Origin: Streptomyces physcomitrii
GTDB taxonomy: Bacteria; Actinomycetota; Actinomycetes; Streptomycetales; Streptomycetaceae
Assembly (NCBI RefSeq): GCF_012273655.1
Contig: NZ_JAAWWP010000013.1
Location: forward strand, 1-64,000
Direction of reading: 5' to 3'
Length of the DNA: 64,000 nucleotides
Shown here: in pieces, positions 48,097 through 57,268 of the stretch
How the letters are laid out: every line of letters begins with the position of its first letter
How positions within the stretch are numbered: position 1 is the stretch's first letter
Position numbers and translations under genes: made by a program
The notes under the pieces: model-generated
What the model was told of the DNA's origin: nothing
Database searches by the model: none
The model's input: only the letters and a program-made list of their open reading frames with translations

Positions 48097-49395
48097 ATGG
48101 AGTCGGACGCGACGGAGTTGCTGGACGCCGGGGAGCGGCTCGGCCCGGAGGCGCTGCGCGCGGTGCAGCTGGAGCGGCTGCGCACCACGCTCCGGCACGC
48201 CTATACGCAGGTGCCCTTCTACCGGAAGGCCTTCGACGACGCGGGGCTGCGGCCCGAGGACTGCCGCTCGCCGGCGGATCTGGCGCGGTTCCCCTTCACC
48301 ACCAAGGCGGATCTGCGCGACAACTACCCCTTCGGGATGTTCGCCGTACCGCAGTCGCAGGTGCGGCGCCTGCACGCCTCCAGCGGGACCACGGGCCGGC
48401 CGACCGTGGTCGGCTACTCCGACCGGGACCTGTCCCTCTGGGCCGACCTGGTCGCCCGCTCGATCCGCGCCGCGGGCGGCAGGCCGGGGCACAAGGTCCA
48501 TGTGGCCTACGGATACGGGTTGTTCACCGGCGGACTCGGCGCGCACTACGGGGCCGAGCGGCTCGGCTGCACGGTGATCCCGGCCTCCGGCGGGATGACC
48601 TCGCGCCAGGTGCAGCTGATCAACGACTTCCGCCCCGAGGTCATCATGGTCACCCCCTCCTATCTGCTCACCCTCCTCGACGAGTTCGAGCGGCAGGGCA
48701 TCGACCCGCGCACCACCTCGCTGAAGGTCGGCATCTTCGGGGCGGAGCCCTGGACCGAGCAGATGCGGCACGAGATCGAGGAGCGCTTCGCCCTCGACGC
48801 GGTGGACATATACGGGCTCTCCGAGGTGCTCGGCCCCGGGGTGGCGCAGGAGTGCGTGGAGACCAAGGACGGGCTGCACATCTGGGAGGACCACTTCTAC
48901 CCGGAGGTCGTCGACCCGCTGACCGGTGAGGTGCTGCCGGACGGGGAGGAGGGCGAGCTGGTGTTCACCACGCTCACCAAGGAGGCCATGCCGGTGGTGC
49001 GGTACCGCACCCGCGATCTGACCCGTCTGCTGCCGGGCACCGCGCGGGTCTTCCGGCGCATGGAGCGGATCACCGGCCGCAGCGACGACATGGTGATCCT
49101 GCGCGGGGTCAACCTCTTCCCCACCCAGGTGGAGGAGATCGTGCTGCGCACCCCCGGGGTGGCCCCGCACTTCCAGCTGCGGCTGACCCGGGAGGGCCGG
49201 ATGGACGCCCTCACCGTACGGGCGGAGGCGCGGCCCCGGGCGACCACGGCGGAGCGGGAGGCAGCGGCGGTCTCGCTCGCCCAGTCCGTCAAGGACGGCA
49301 TCGGGGTCTCGGTGCGGGTGGAGATCGTGGACCCGGAGACCCTGGAGCGGTCGGTGGGCAAGATCCGGCGGATCGTGGATCTGCGGGAGGAGTGA
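48097..49395 (+). CDS. paaK: Phenylacetate-CoA ligase
   Basis: 432 residues. The ATG at 48097 is preferred over 48091 because the GAGGGG ribosome site would be too close to the latter. Motifs: LHASSGTTGRPTVVGYS (ATP-binding), YGLSEVLGPGVAQE, LTRLLPG and RITGRSDDMVILRGVNLFPTQVE, all typical of PaaK. The C-terminal lysine is in SVGKIRRI. It activates phenylacetate or a related aryl acid as CoA thioester. The other paa catabolic genes are not in the window, so it may serve another aryl acid. Confidence 0.92.
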   Translation: MESDATELLDAGERLGPEALRAVQLERLRTTLRHAYTQVPFYRKAFDDAGLRPEDCRSPADLARFPFTTKADLRDNYPFGMFAVPQSQVRRLHASSGTTGRPTVVGYSDRDLSLWADLVARSIRAAGGRPGHKVHVAYGYGLFTGGLGAHYGAERLGCTVIPASGGMTSRQVQLINDFRPEVIMVTPSYLLTLLDEFERQGIDPRTTSLKVGIFGAEPWTEQMRHEIEERFALDAVDIYGLSEVLGPGVAQECVETKDGLHIWEDHFYPEVVDPLTGEVLPDGEEGELVFTTLTKEAMPVVRYRTRDLTRLLPGTARVFRRMERITGRSDDMVILRGVNLFPTQVEEIVLRTPGVAPHFQLRLTREGRMDALTVRAEARPRATTAEREAAAVSLAQSVKDGIGVSVRVEIVDPETLERSVGKIRRIVDLREE

Positions 49396-49492
49396 GGGGG
49401 AAGGCCGGGGCCTGCCTCCGATGCCGCGGCTCCCCCCGCGAGAGTCGCCCCCTCGCGAGGGTCGCGGTGCCCTCGTACGGCCGCGGGCTCGC

Positions 49493-50992
49493 TCAGGGCC
49501 GGGAGAGCGTCTCGCGGAGTTCGCGTTTGAGGATCTTTCCGCTGGCGTTGCGCGGGAGTCGGTCGACGAAGACGACCGACTTGGGGGCCTTGAAGGAGGG
49601 CAGCCGCTCGCGGGCGTGGGCGATCAGCTCCGCCTCGGTGGCCTCGCCCTTGCGGACGACCACGGCGGTGACCGCCTCGATCCAGCGCGGGTCGGGCAGC
49701 CCGATCACCGCGGTCTCGGCGACCGCCGGATGCCCGTAGAGCGCGTCCTCGACCTGCCGCGAGGCGACCAGGACACCACCGGAGTTGATGACGTCCTTCA
49801 CCCGGTCCACCACCGTGAGGTAGCCCTGCTCGTCGCGGACCGCGAGGTCGCCGGAGTGGAACCAGCCGGCCCGGAAGGCCTCCGCGCTCTCCTCCGGCTT
49901 GTCCCAGTAGCCCTCGCACAACTGCGGTGAGCGGTAGACGACTTCACCGGCAGTGCCCGGCGGCACCTCCGCGCCCTCCTCGTCCACCACCCGCGCCTCC
50001 ACGAAGAGCACCGGGCGCCCGCAGGAGGCGGGGCGCTCGGCGTGCTCGGCGGGGCCGAGCACGGTGGCCAGCGGGCCGATCTCGCTCTGGCCGAAGCAGT
50101 TGTAGAAGTCCGGCGAGCCGAGCCCCTCGCGCAGCCGCTCCAGGACCGGTACGGGCATGATCGAGGCCCCGTAGTAGGCCTTGCGCAGTCCGCCGAGGTC
50201 GCGGCGGGCGAAGTCGGGGTGGTTCAGGAGGCCGATCCATACGGTCGGCGGGGCGAACAGGCTGTCCGCCTCGCCCCGTTCGACCAGGTCGAGGATCCGG
50301 CCGGGCTCCGGGGAGTCCAGGATGAGGTTGCTCGCCCCGACGGCCAGATAGGGCAGCAGGAAGACGTGCATCTGGGCCGAGTGGTAGAGCGGCAGCGAGT
50401 GGACCGGCCGGTCGTCCTCGGCGAGGTCAAGGGCGTGCAGCGCGCTCACGTACTCGTGGACGAGCGCCCGGTGGGTCATCATCGCGCCCTTGGGCAGCGC
50501 CGTGGTGCCCGAGGTGTAGAGCAGCTGCGCCAGGTCTTCGGCGCCGGGCGCGGGGCCCTCGTACGGCTCGGTCTCCGCGAGGCGGCCGAGGAGGGAGTCC
50601 GCGGTGTCGCGCAGCGCCAGGACGGGGGTGCCCTCGGGGAGGTTCCCGGCGAGGTCCGGGTCGGCGAGGACCAGCGAACTGCCGGACTGGCGCACCAGGT
50701 ACGCGAGGTCCTCGCCGGTGAGGTTCTGGTTGACGGGTACGTGGACGAGCCCGGCGCGGGCGCAGGCGAGGAAGCCGAGGAGATAGGCGTCGGAGTTGTG
50801 GCCGTAGGCGGCGACCCGGTCCCCGGCCGCCGCTCCGGTGGCGCGCAGTACGGCGGCCGCGCGGGAGACGGCCTCGTCGAGGGCGGCGTAGCTCCAGTCG
50901 CGGTCGCCGTAGCGGACGGCGGAGCGCTCCGGGTTCCGGCGTGCGCTGCGCCTCAGGAGGCCGTCGACCGTACTGCTGTGTACACCCGTCAT
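49493..50992 (-). CDS. Acyl-CoA synthetase (AMP-forming)
   Basis: 499 residues. ANL-superfamily motifs: LLYTSGTTALPKGAMMTH (P-loop), YNCFGQSEIGPLATVL, YWDKPEESAEAFRAGWFHSGDLAVRDEQGYL and the C-terminal lysine in RNASGKILKRELRE. Matches the FadD-type fatty acid or carboxylic acid CoA ligases. Same direction as the oxidoreductase gene 79 bp upstream, so the two may be co-transcribed, and convergent with paaK. Confidence 0.92.
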   Translation of the reverse strand: MTGVHSSTVDGLLRRSARRNPERSAVRYGDRDWSYAALDEAVSRAAAVLRATGAAAGDRVAAYGHNSDAYLLGFLACARAGLVHVPVNQNLTGEDLAYLVRQSGSSLVLADPDLAGNLPEGTPVLALRDTADSLLGRLAETEPYEGPAPGAEDLAQLLYTSGTTALPKGAMMTHRALVHEYVSALHALDLAEDDRPVHSLPLYHSAQMHVFLLPYLAVGASNLILDSPEPGRILDLVERGEADSLFAPPTVWIGLLNHPDFARRDLGGLRKAYYGASIMPVPVLERLREGLGSPDFYNCFGQSEIGPLATVLGPAEHAERPASCGRPVLFVEARVVDEEGAEVPPGTAGEVVYRSPQLCEGYWDKPEESAEAFRAGWFHSGDLAVRDEQGYLTVVDRVKDVINSGGVLVASRQVEDALYGHPAVAETAVIGLPDPRWIEAVTAVVVRKGEATEAELIAHARERLPSFKAPKSVVFVDRLPRNASGKILKRELRETLSRP

Positions 50993-51071
50993 GGCGTGAT
51001 CCTGGCCCCGGCCGGGCGGGGGGTCAAGGCAGCGGGACGGGCTCGCCCGCAACCTCCCGCCCCCGCCGGGC

Positions 51072-52634
51072 TCAGCCGCTGCCGAGGTCCTCCAGCACCG
51101 CCATGGCCGCGTTGTGGCCGGGGATGCCGCTGACCCCGCCGCCGCGCACCGCACCCGCCCCGCAGAGCTGGACGTTGGCCCGGGTGGTGCCGGTGCCCCA
51201 GCGGCCCGCACCCTCCTGGGCGTACGGGAAGGCGAGGTCGCGGTGGAAGATGTTGCCGCCGGGCAGGCGCAGGTCGCGTTCCAGGTCGAGCGGGGTCTTC
51301 GCCTCGATGCAGGGCCTGCCGTCCGCGTCGAGGGCCAGGCAGTCGGCGAGCGGTTCCGCGAGGTGGGCGTCGAGCTGGGCGAGGGTGGCGGTGAGCAGCC
51401 GCTCGCGCTGACCGTCGTTGTCCTCGCGGAAGAGGCGGGCCGGGGTGTGCAGTCCGAAGAGGGTGAGCGTGTGGTGGCCGCTCGCCGCCAACTCGGGCGC
51501 CAGGATACTCGGATCGGTCAGCGAGTGGCAGTAGATCTCCGAGGGCGGGGCGGTGGGCAGGTCACCCGCGGCGGCCTCGACGTGGGCGGTGGCGAGCTGG
51601 CCGTAGCCCTCGGCGATGTGGAAGGTCCCGGCGAAGGCCTCCCGCGGGTCGACCGAGGTGTCCTTCAGCCGGGGCAGCCGCCTGAGGAGCATGTTGACCT
51701 TGAGCTGGGCGCCCTCGGCCGGGGCGGGCGGCTGTTCGCCGAGGAGCCCGGCGAGTGCCTCGGGCGAGGCGTTGACCAGGACGTGCCGGGCGGCGATCCG
51801 GCCCTCGGCGGAGTCGGTGCGGTAGGCGACCTCGGCGGCGCGGCCGTCGCTGTCGACGCGCAGGACCTCGTGGCCGGTCGCGATCTCGGCGCCCGCCCCG
51901 CGCGCGGCGGCGGCGAGCGCGTCGGTGAGGGCGCCCATGCCGCCCACCGGGACGTCCCAGTCGCCGGTGCCGCCGCCGATGACGTGGTAGAGGAAGCAGC
52001 GGTTCTGCTGGAGCGAGGGGTCGTGGGCGTCGGCGAAGGTGCCGATGAGGGCGTCGGTCAGGACGACGCCGCGTACCAGGTCGTCGGCGAAGTGCTTCTC
52101 GACGGCGACCCCGAGCGGCTCCTCGAAGAGCATCCGCCAGGCCGCCTCGTCCGCGATCCGCTCGCGCAGCCCGTCCCGGCTCGGCAGCGGCTCGGTGAGG
52201 GTGGGGAAGACGCGTTCGGCGACCCGCGCGGTGGTCTCGTAGAAGCGCAGCCAGGAGGCGTACTCGGCCTGGGAGCCGGTGAGCCGGGCGAAGGACTCCC
52301 GGGTGCGCGACTCCCCTCCGCCGACGAGCAGTCCGCCCGCCCGGCCGTCGCGGGTGACGGGGGTGTAGGAGGAGATGGAGCGCTTGCGCACCGCGAACCG
52401 CAGGCCCAGCTCCTCCACGATCTTCCCCGGCAGCAGACTCACCAGGTACGAGTACCGGGAGAGCCGGGCGTCCACCCCGGCGAAGGGCCGGGTGGAGACG
52501 GCGGCGCCGCCGGTGGTGCCGAGGCGCTCCAGTACGAGGACGGAGCGTCCGGCGCGGGCCAGATAGGCGGCGGCGACCAGGCCGTTGTGGCCGCCGCCGA
52601 CGATCACGGCGTCATAGGCATCGCGTGCAGGCAT
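51072..52634 (-). CDS. Phytoene-desaturase-like FAD oxidoreductase
   Basis: 520 residues. The dinucleotide-binding motif AVIVGGGHNGLVAAAYLARAG starts at residue 9 and the C-terminal GxxPGHNAAM motif (GAVRGGGVSGIPGHNAAMAV) is characteristic of CrtI and retinol saturase-like proteins. No carotenoid genes (crtB, crtE) are adjacent, so a role in carotenoid synthesis is not supported. The substrate may be a lipid or another polyene. Follows the kinase gene by 45 bp in the same direction. Confidence 0.88.
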   Translation of the reverse strand: MPARDAYDAVIVGGGHNGLVAAAYLARAGRSVLVLERLGTTGGAAVSTRPFAGVDARLSRYSYLVSLLPGKIVEELGLRFAVRKRSISSYTPVTRDGRAGGLLVGGGESRTRESFARLTGSQAEYASWLRFYETTARVAERVFPTLTEPLPSRDGLRERIADEAAWRMLFEEPLGVAVEKHFADDLVRGVVLTDALIGTFADAHDPSLQQNRCFLYHVIGGGTGDWDVPVGGMGALTDALAAAARGAGAEIATGHEVLRVDSDGRAAEVAYRTDSAEGRIAARHVLVNASPEALAGLLGEQPPAPAEGAQLKVNMLLRRLPRLKDTSVDPREAFAGTFHIAEGYGQLATAHVEAAAGDLPTAPPSEIYCHSLTDPSILAPELAASGHHTLTLFGLHTPARLFREDNDGQRERLLTATLAQLDAHLAEPLADCLALDADGRPCIEAKTPLDLERDLRLPGGNIFHRDLAFPYAQEGAGRWGTGTTRANVQLCGAGAVRGGGVSGIPGHNAAMAVLEDLGSG

Positions 52635-52679
52635 GGTTCTTGGTAGCACGAGGCGCACCGCCGGGCCAGGGCGCGCCCC

Positions 52680-54869
52680 TCAGCCCAGCCGGGCGCGCAG
52701 GGCGGCCACCTGCCGGTGCAGGGCGGCGGCCTCCTGGACCCGGCCGAGCTGCTCCAGGCAGCGGGCCTCGTCCTCCCGGGCGGCGAGCACCTCGGTGTGC
52801 CCGGGGCCGAGCAGCCGCTCCCGGGTCTCGGCCACTTTGCGGTAGGCGTCCAGCGCCTCGGGCCAGCGGCCGAGCCAGCCGAGGCAGACGGCGGCCTCCC
52901 GGCGGGCGACGAGGGTGTCGGGGTGGTCGGGGCCGAGGACGCGCTCCCGCCCCGCGAGCACCTGCTCCGCCTCGGCCAGGGCTTCGGGCCAGCGGCCGAG
53001 GCGGCCGAGGTTGACGCCGAGCCCGTGCCGGGCCCGCAGGGTCTCCAGGTCCTCGGGGCCGCCGAGCCGGGTCCGGTCCGCGAGCAGGGCGCGGTAGAGG
53101 TGGAGCGCCTCCTCGCTGCGGCCGAGCCTGCCGAGGCTGATCCCCGTCTCGTAGCGGGCGGCCAGGGTGTCGGGATGGTCGGCGCCGAGGGACTGGGCGC
53201 GGGCCCCGGCCACCGCCCCGTAGACCTCCAGGGCCTCGGACCATCTGCCGAGGCGGCCGAGCGCGTAGCCCACCTCGTACCGCGTCACCAGGGTGTCCCG
53301 GTGCCCGGGGCCGAGGACCCGGGCGCGGGCGGCGGCGACCTCCTCGGCCGCCCGGTGGGACTCCTCCAGGCGGCCGAGGCGGCCCAGGCTGAAGGCGAGG
53401 TCGTGGCGGCAGCGCAGGGTGTCGGGGTGCTCGGGGCCGAGGGTGTGCTCGCGGCCGGCGAGGACCGCGGTGTACATCCCGTGCGCCTCGGCGTGGCGGC
53501 CGAGCCTGCCGAGGACGTAGGCGGTCTCCTGGCGGGCCGCGAGGGTGTCGGGGTGCAGGGCGCCGAGGACGCGTTCGCGCCCGGCGGCGGCCTGTTCGTA
53601 CTCCTGGAGTGCCGCCACGTCCCGGCCCGCGCGGCTCAGGGCGTAACCCAGCTCGTACCGGGCGGTGAGGGTGTCCGGGTGGTCCGGGCCGAGGACCCGG
53701 GCGCGGCCCGCGGTGACGCGGCGGTGCGCCTCGCAGGCGTCGGTCCAGCGTCCGGCCGCCGAGAGGCGCCGGGCCTCGGCGGACTGGGCCTCCAGGTCGG
53801 TGTGCTCCTGGCCCGGGGCGGCCGGGGACGGGGCGGGCGGCCAGCCGCGGGTCCAGGCGGTGGTGAGCGCCGGGTGCGGGACGTCCGGGGCGGGGGCGGG
53901 CGCGGCCTTGGGACCGGCTGTCATGCCCCGCGCCCAGGCGGGGAGCGGGAGTTCACCGCCGGGCGGGGCGAGGCCGGGGCGGGCGGAGGGGCGGCCCGGC
54001 AGCGGCGCGGAGGTGTGCGCGGCGCGGCCGGTGCCGATGAGCGCGGCGAGTTCGCGGGCCGAACGGGGCCTGTCCTCGGGCTCCTTGGCGAGCAGGGTCA
54101 GGATGACCTCGTCGAGGTAGCCGGGCAGTTCGCCGCGCTGCCCGGCGGGCGGCTCGGGGGCGGTGTCGCGGTGGCCGACGAGGATGGACCAGGTGTCCCC
54201 GAGGTCGAACGGCGGTGCCCCGGTGGCGATTTCGTACAGGACGCAGCCGAGCGAGTAGAGGTCGCTGCGCTCGTCGAGGTGGCCGCCGCCGATCTGCTCG
54301 GGGGACATGTAGTGCGGGGTGCCCATGGCGATGCCGGTGCCGGTGATCTTGGCGGTGAAGCCGATGTCGTGGCCGAGCCTGGCGATGCCGAAGTCGCAGA
54401 TCTTCACCGTGCCGTCCAGACAGCGCACGATGTTGGCGGGCTTCAGGTCCCGGTGGACCACGCTCTGTTCATGGGTGTACGCGAGGGCGGCGGCGAGCTG
54501 GGCGGCGATCTCCTCCACCTCGCCGACCGGCAGCGGCCTGCCGTCGTTGTCGTCGAGGAGCTGGCTGAGGTTGCGTCCTTCGAGCAGCTCCATGACCAGG
54601 AAGAGGACGCCGTCCGCGTCGCCGAAGTCGTGGACCACGGTGACCCCGTGGTGCTGGAGGGCGGCGGCGACCTGGGCCTCCCGGCGGAAGCGGGCGCGCA
54701 GCCCGTGCCCGAGTTCGCGGTCCGCCTTCGGGCCGGTGGGCTTCAGGCACTTGACGGCCACCTGGCGGCCGAGGGACTCGTCCCGGGCCCGCCACACCTC
54801 GCCCATGCCGCCGCGCCCGATGAGGTCGAGCAGCCGGTACCGGCCCTGGAGCAGCCTGGTGTCCGCCAT
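52680..54869 (-). CDS. Ser/Thr protein kinase with eight TPR-like repeats
   Basis: 729 residues. Kinase domain about 9-275: LIGRGGMGEVWRA, lysine in QVAVKCLK, catalytic HRDLKPANIV and DFGIA. A Pro/Ala-rich linker follows, and from about 375 come eight 42-residue TPR units with a recurring HPDTLxAR element, of the kinesin-light-chain kind also found in bacterial NB-ARC regulators. No transmembrane segment, so it is cytosolic. The repeats are very alike, as from recent duplication. The downstream oxidoreductase and ligase genes may be in one operon. Confidence 0.93.
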   Translation of the reverse strand: MADTRLLQGRYRLLDLIGRGGMGEVWRARDESLGRQVAVKCLKPTGPKADRELGHGLRARFRREAQVAAALQHHGVTVVHDFGDADGVLFLVMELLEGRNLSQLLDDNDGRPLPVGEVEEIAAQLAAALAYTHEQSVVHRDLKPANIVRCLDGTVKICDFGIARLGHDIGFTAKITGTGIAMGTPHYMSPEQIGGGHLDERSDLYSLGCVLYEIATGAPPFDLGDTWSILVGHRDTAPEPPAGQRGELPGYLDEVILTLLAKEPEDRPRSARELAALIGTGRAAHTSAPLPGRPSARPGLAPPGGELPLPAWARGMTAGPKAAPAPAPDVPHPALTTAWTRGWPPAPSPAAPGQEHTDLEAQSAEARRLSAAGRWTDACEAHRRVTAGRARVLGPDHPDTLTARYELGYALSRAGRDVAALQEYEQAAAGRERVLGALHPDTLAARQETAYVLGRLGRHAEAHGMYTAVLAGREHTLGPEHPDTLRCRHDLAFSLGRLGRLEESHRAAEEVAAARARVLGPGHRDTLVTRYEVGYALGRLGRWSEALEVYGAVAGARAQSLGADHPDTLAARYETGISLGRLGRSEEALHLYRALLADRTRLGGPEDLETLRARHGLGVNLGRLGRWPEALAEAEQVLAGRERVLGPDHPDTLVARREAAVCLGWLGRWPEALDAYRKVAETRERLLGPGHTEVLAAREDEARCLEQLGRVQEAAALHRQVAALRARLG

Positions 54870-54896
54870 GTCCCGCAGTCGCCCCCGTCGCCTCGT

Positions 54897-54951
54897 GAGT
54901 GAGTCCGCCGTGCTGTCGTCCCTGTGAGGACGGCAGCTGTCGGACTCACTC
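54897..54951. terminator. Long hairpin between the MpaB-family and kinase genes
   Basis: GAGTGAGTCCG (54897-54907) pairs perfectly with 54941-54951, and an inner stem (GCTGTCGTCC with GGACGGCAGC, one G-T pair) extends it. It should end the MpaB-family transcript, and lies 28 bp before the kinase start. Confidence 0.75.
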
Positions 54952-54990
54952 GTGAAGCCGTGCCCTCCTCGGTTCGTCCAGTATGACGAC

Positions 54991-55863
54991 CTATCCCCCC
55001 AGTTTGAACGGGGCAGGCCGGGTCCCCGGGCCGAGGCGCCCCACCGCGCGCAGGATGTGCTTCGGCGGCAACTGCCAGCGCACCTGGTCCGGTACGCCGC
55101 GCAGCAGCCTCCCGAGGGCGCGCAGCCGCCGGTCCACGGCGGCCGGGCTGGGCGCCGGGCGGCCGTACAGGGCGTGCGCGTACGGCGGCAGAGCCGCGTA
55201 GGCGAGCGCGGACACCGGCCGCCACAGCCCGAGCCGGGCGGGGACCAGGGCCGCGGGCACCGGCGGGCGGCGCAGGAAGTCGTCCACCTCGCGGGCCTCC
55301 GCCCCGGCCGCGAGCCGGGGCCGCATCCGTACGAAATAGGCGGCCAACTCCCGCTGTCCGGCCGGGACCTGCTCGGGGTCGAGGCCGACGAGGCGGGCGG
55401 CGGCACGGTTCTCGTCGATATAGCGGTCGGCCTGGGCGGCGCTGAGCGGGACGCCGGAGCGGCGGGCGACCTCCAGATAGGAGGCGATCTCCGCGCAGTG
55501 CACCCACAGCAGCAGTGCGGGCTCGTCGACGCCGTAACTCTCCCCGGTGGCCGGGTCGGTGGCGCGCAGCATGCGATGGATCCTGCGCACCCGGGCGCCC
55601 GCGCGCTCGGCCTTCTCGGTGGTGCCGTAGGTGGTGGTGCCCACGAAGTCGGCGGTACGCAGCAGCCTTCCCCAGGCGTCGCGGCGGAAGTCGGAGTTCT
55701 GGGTGACGCCGCGGACCGCGCGCGGCAGCAGGGCCTGGAGGTACAGGGCCCGTACTCCGGCGATCCACATCATCGGGTCGCTGTGCACCTGCCAGGTCAC
55801 GCTGGCCGGTCCGAAGAGCCCGGCGTCCGCTCGGTCCGTGGACACCTCTTCCGCTCGGTCCAT
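54991..55863 (-). CDS. MpaB-family oxygenase (DUF2236)
   Basis: 290 residues; ATG 55863. The motif series SVTWQVHSDPMMWIAGVRALYLQALLP, FRRDAWGRLLRTADFVGTTTYG, RIHRMLRA and LLWVHCAEIASYL is typical of DUF2236/MpaB-family proteins, which include heme oxygenases such as latex-clearing protein. Conserved His and Arg are present. Substrate unknown. No signal peptide. The upstream 267 bp to the HTH gene hold nothing recognisable. Confidence 0.85.
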   Translation of the reverse strand: MDRAEEVSTDRADAGLFGPASVTWQVHSDPMMWIAGVRALYLQALLPRAVRGVTQNSDFRRDAWGRLLRTADFVGTTTYGTTEKAERAGARVRRIHRMLRATDPATGESYGVDEPALLLWVHCAEIASYLEVARRSGVPLSAAQADRYIDENRAAARLVGLDPEQVPAGQRELAAYFVRMRPRLAAGAEAREVDDFLRRPPVPAALVPARLGLWRPVSALAYAALPPYAHALYGRPAPSPAAVDRRLRALGRLLRGVPDQVRWQLPPKHILRAVGRLGPGTRPAPFKLGG

Positions 55864-56130
55864 GGGCCCCTCTTCCGCTCGGCGCCGCGTACGGCGTGTC
55901 CTCGCGGTCCGGGTCCTGCCGCCGCACGGCGGCGTCCCGGAGCGCGGCCACCACCGTAGAACGCGTTGCAGAAGGAGGGAACGGCGCCACCCCCGCGCCC
56001 TCTCGCGCCGCTCGCGCGCCCTTCCGCGCCGCTCCCCCGCCGGGGCGCGCGCGGGCGGACGCCGTGCCGCGCCACTCCCCTCGTCCTCGTCCGCTCCCGC
56101 CGGGGCGCGCGCCGGTGGACGCTCCGGTGT

Positions 56131-56808
56131 TCAGGCGCGCGGCGGGGGCGCGGCGGCCGGGGCCGCCTTGCGACCGGTCATCCGGACCGGGGAGAGCGCG
56201 ATCCACAGCCCGCTCGCGCCGCCCGACCAGGGCAGGTGCTCGGCCTGTTCCTCGAAGCGCAGCACCGCGTCGTAGCCGACCACCGCCCGCGCGGGACCCT
56301 GCACCAGGACGCACCAGCCCTTGCCGTTCTCGTCGAAGTGGTCGGCCTCCAGGGCGATATCCGCACCGGCGGCCGCCGCGGGCACCGAGCCCGCCGAGGT
56401 ACGGAAGACCACTTCGCCCCCGGCGAGCAGGTAGTTGACGGGGACGATGTCGGGGCCCTCGGAGCCGAAGACGGCGACCCGGCCGAGCCCGTGCCCGGCA
56501 AGCAGCTCCCGGCACTCGGACTCGTCCATCTCCACCAGGGGCGGCTGCGGGCCGTCCACCAGAGCGGGGGCGCCCTCCTCGGACAGCTCGGCCACCGTGG
56601 TCCGCAGGGCCTCGGCGAGCCGGAGCAGCAGGCCCGGCCCCGGTACCGCCCGGCCCTCCTCCACGTAGGCGAGGAAGGCGGGGGCGGCGCAGCAGCGGTC
56701 CGCCGCCTCTTCCGTGCTCAGGCCGAGTTCCGCGCGCCGCCGGGCCACGCGCCGGCCGAGGGCGGGTCCCGGGGCGCCGGGGTCCGCGGTGGTGCGTGAG
56801 GTCGGCAT
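56131..56808 (-). CDS. XRE-type HTH protein fused to a flavin-binding pyridoxamine-oxidase-like domain
   Basis: 225 residues. The N-terminal HTH (about 17-75: LGRRVARRRAELGLSTEEAAD, FLAYVEEGRAVPGPGLLLRLAEAL) is followed by a pyridoxamine 5'-phosphate oxidase-like beta barrel (CRELLAGHGLGRVAVFGSEGPDIVPVNYLLAGGEVVFRTS). This fusion is common in Streptomyces and is thought to be a flavin- or redox-responsive regulator, though its ligand is not established. Upstream lies a region dense in GGTCACC/GGTGACC copies, possible operators. Confidence 0.85.
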   Translation of the reverse strand: MPTSRTTADPGAPGPALGRRVARRRAELGLSTEEAADRCCAAPAFLAYVEEGRAVPGPGLLLRLAEALRTTVAELSEEGAPALVDGPQPPLVEMDESECRELLAGHGLGRVAVFGSEGPDIVPVNYLLAGGEVVFRTSAGSVPAAAAGADIALEADHFDENGKGWCVLVQGPARAVVGYDAVLRFEEQAEHLPWSGGASGLWIALSPVRMTGRKAAPAAAPPPRA

Positions 56809-57268
56809 CTGGTCGTGTCCCCTCGTCGGGGCGGGCCTCGCTCGGCGAGTCCGCGGGCGAGCTGTGGACCCGGTCACCGGGCGGGTGACTCCCGTCCGCC
56901 GGGCCGCTTCACCGCACGGCGGCCGCACGCCTCCTCGCGGTCACGGCAGCCACCGTCACCCCTCCAGGGTCCCGCTGCCACGCCGCCGCGCAAACCGGCG
57001 ACGACGACTACTTCGCAGGGTCACCGGGCGGTCGCAGCGGGTCAGTTCACCGGTCGCGTGGTTGCGGGTCAGGCGAAAGGCCCGGTCAGGGGTGAGATCG
57101 GAGGCCCCGGTCGCGGGGGGAGGCAGGAGGCCCCGGTCACGGAGGGGACCGGAGGTCCGCGGCCGCGGGTCAGCCCGAGGGCGCGCGCCCGGGGGTCAGC
57201 CCGGCGGTCGGTGACCGCGGGTCTCCGCCGAGCGGTGACCGCGGGTCCCGCCGACCGGTGGCCGCCGA
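56809..57268. repeat. Upstream region with repeated GGTCACC/GGTGACC elements
   Basis: 460 bp between the PIG-L gene end and the HTH gene start. CGGTGACCGCGGGTC occurs twice exactly (57209-57223 and 57233-57247) and GGAGGCCCCGGTC twice (57100-57112 and 57126-57138); further GGTCACC copies lie near 56874 and 57019. Each CGGTnACCG is a small dyad. No gene is apparent. Confidence 0.55.

Noticed and set aside
51072-52634. Carotenoid biosynthesis locus
   Set aside because: Only one CrtI-like gene is present; no phytoene synthase, prenyl synthase or cyclase is nearby.
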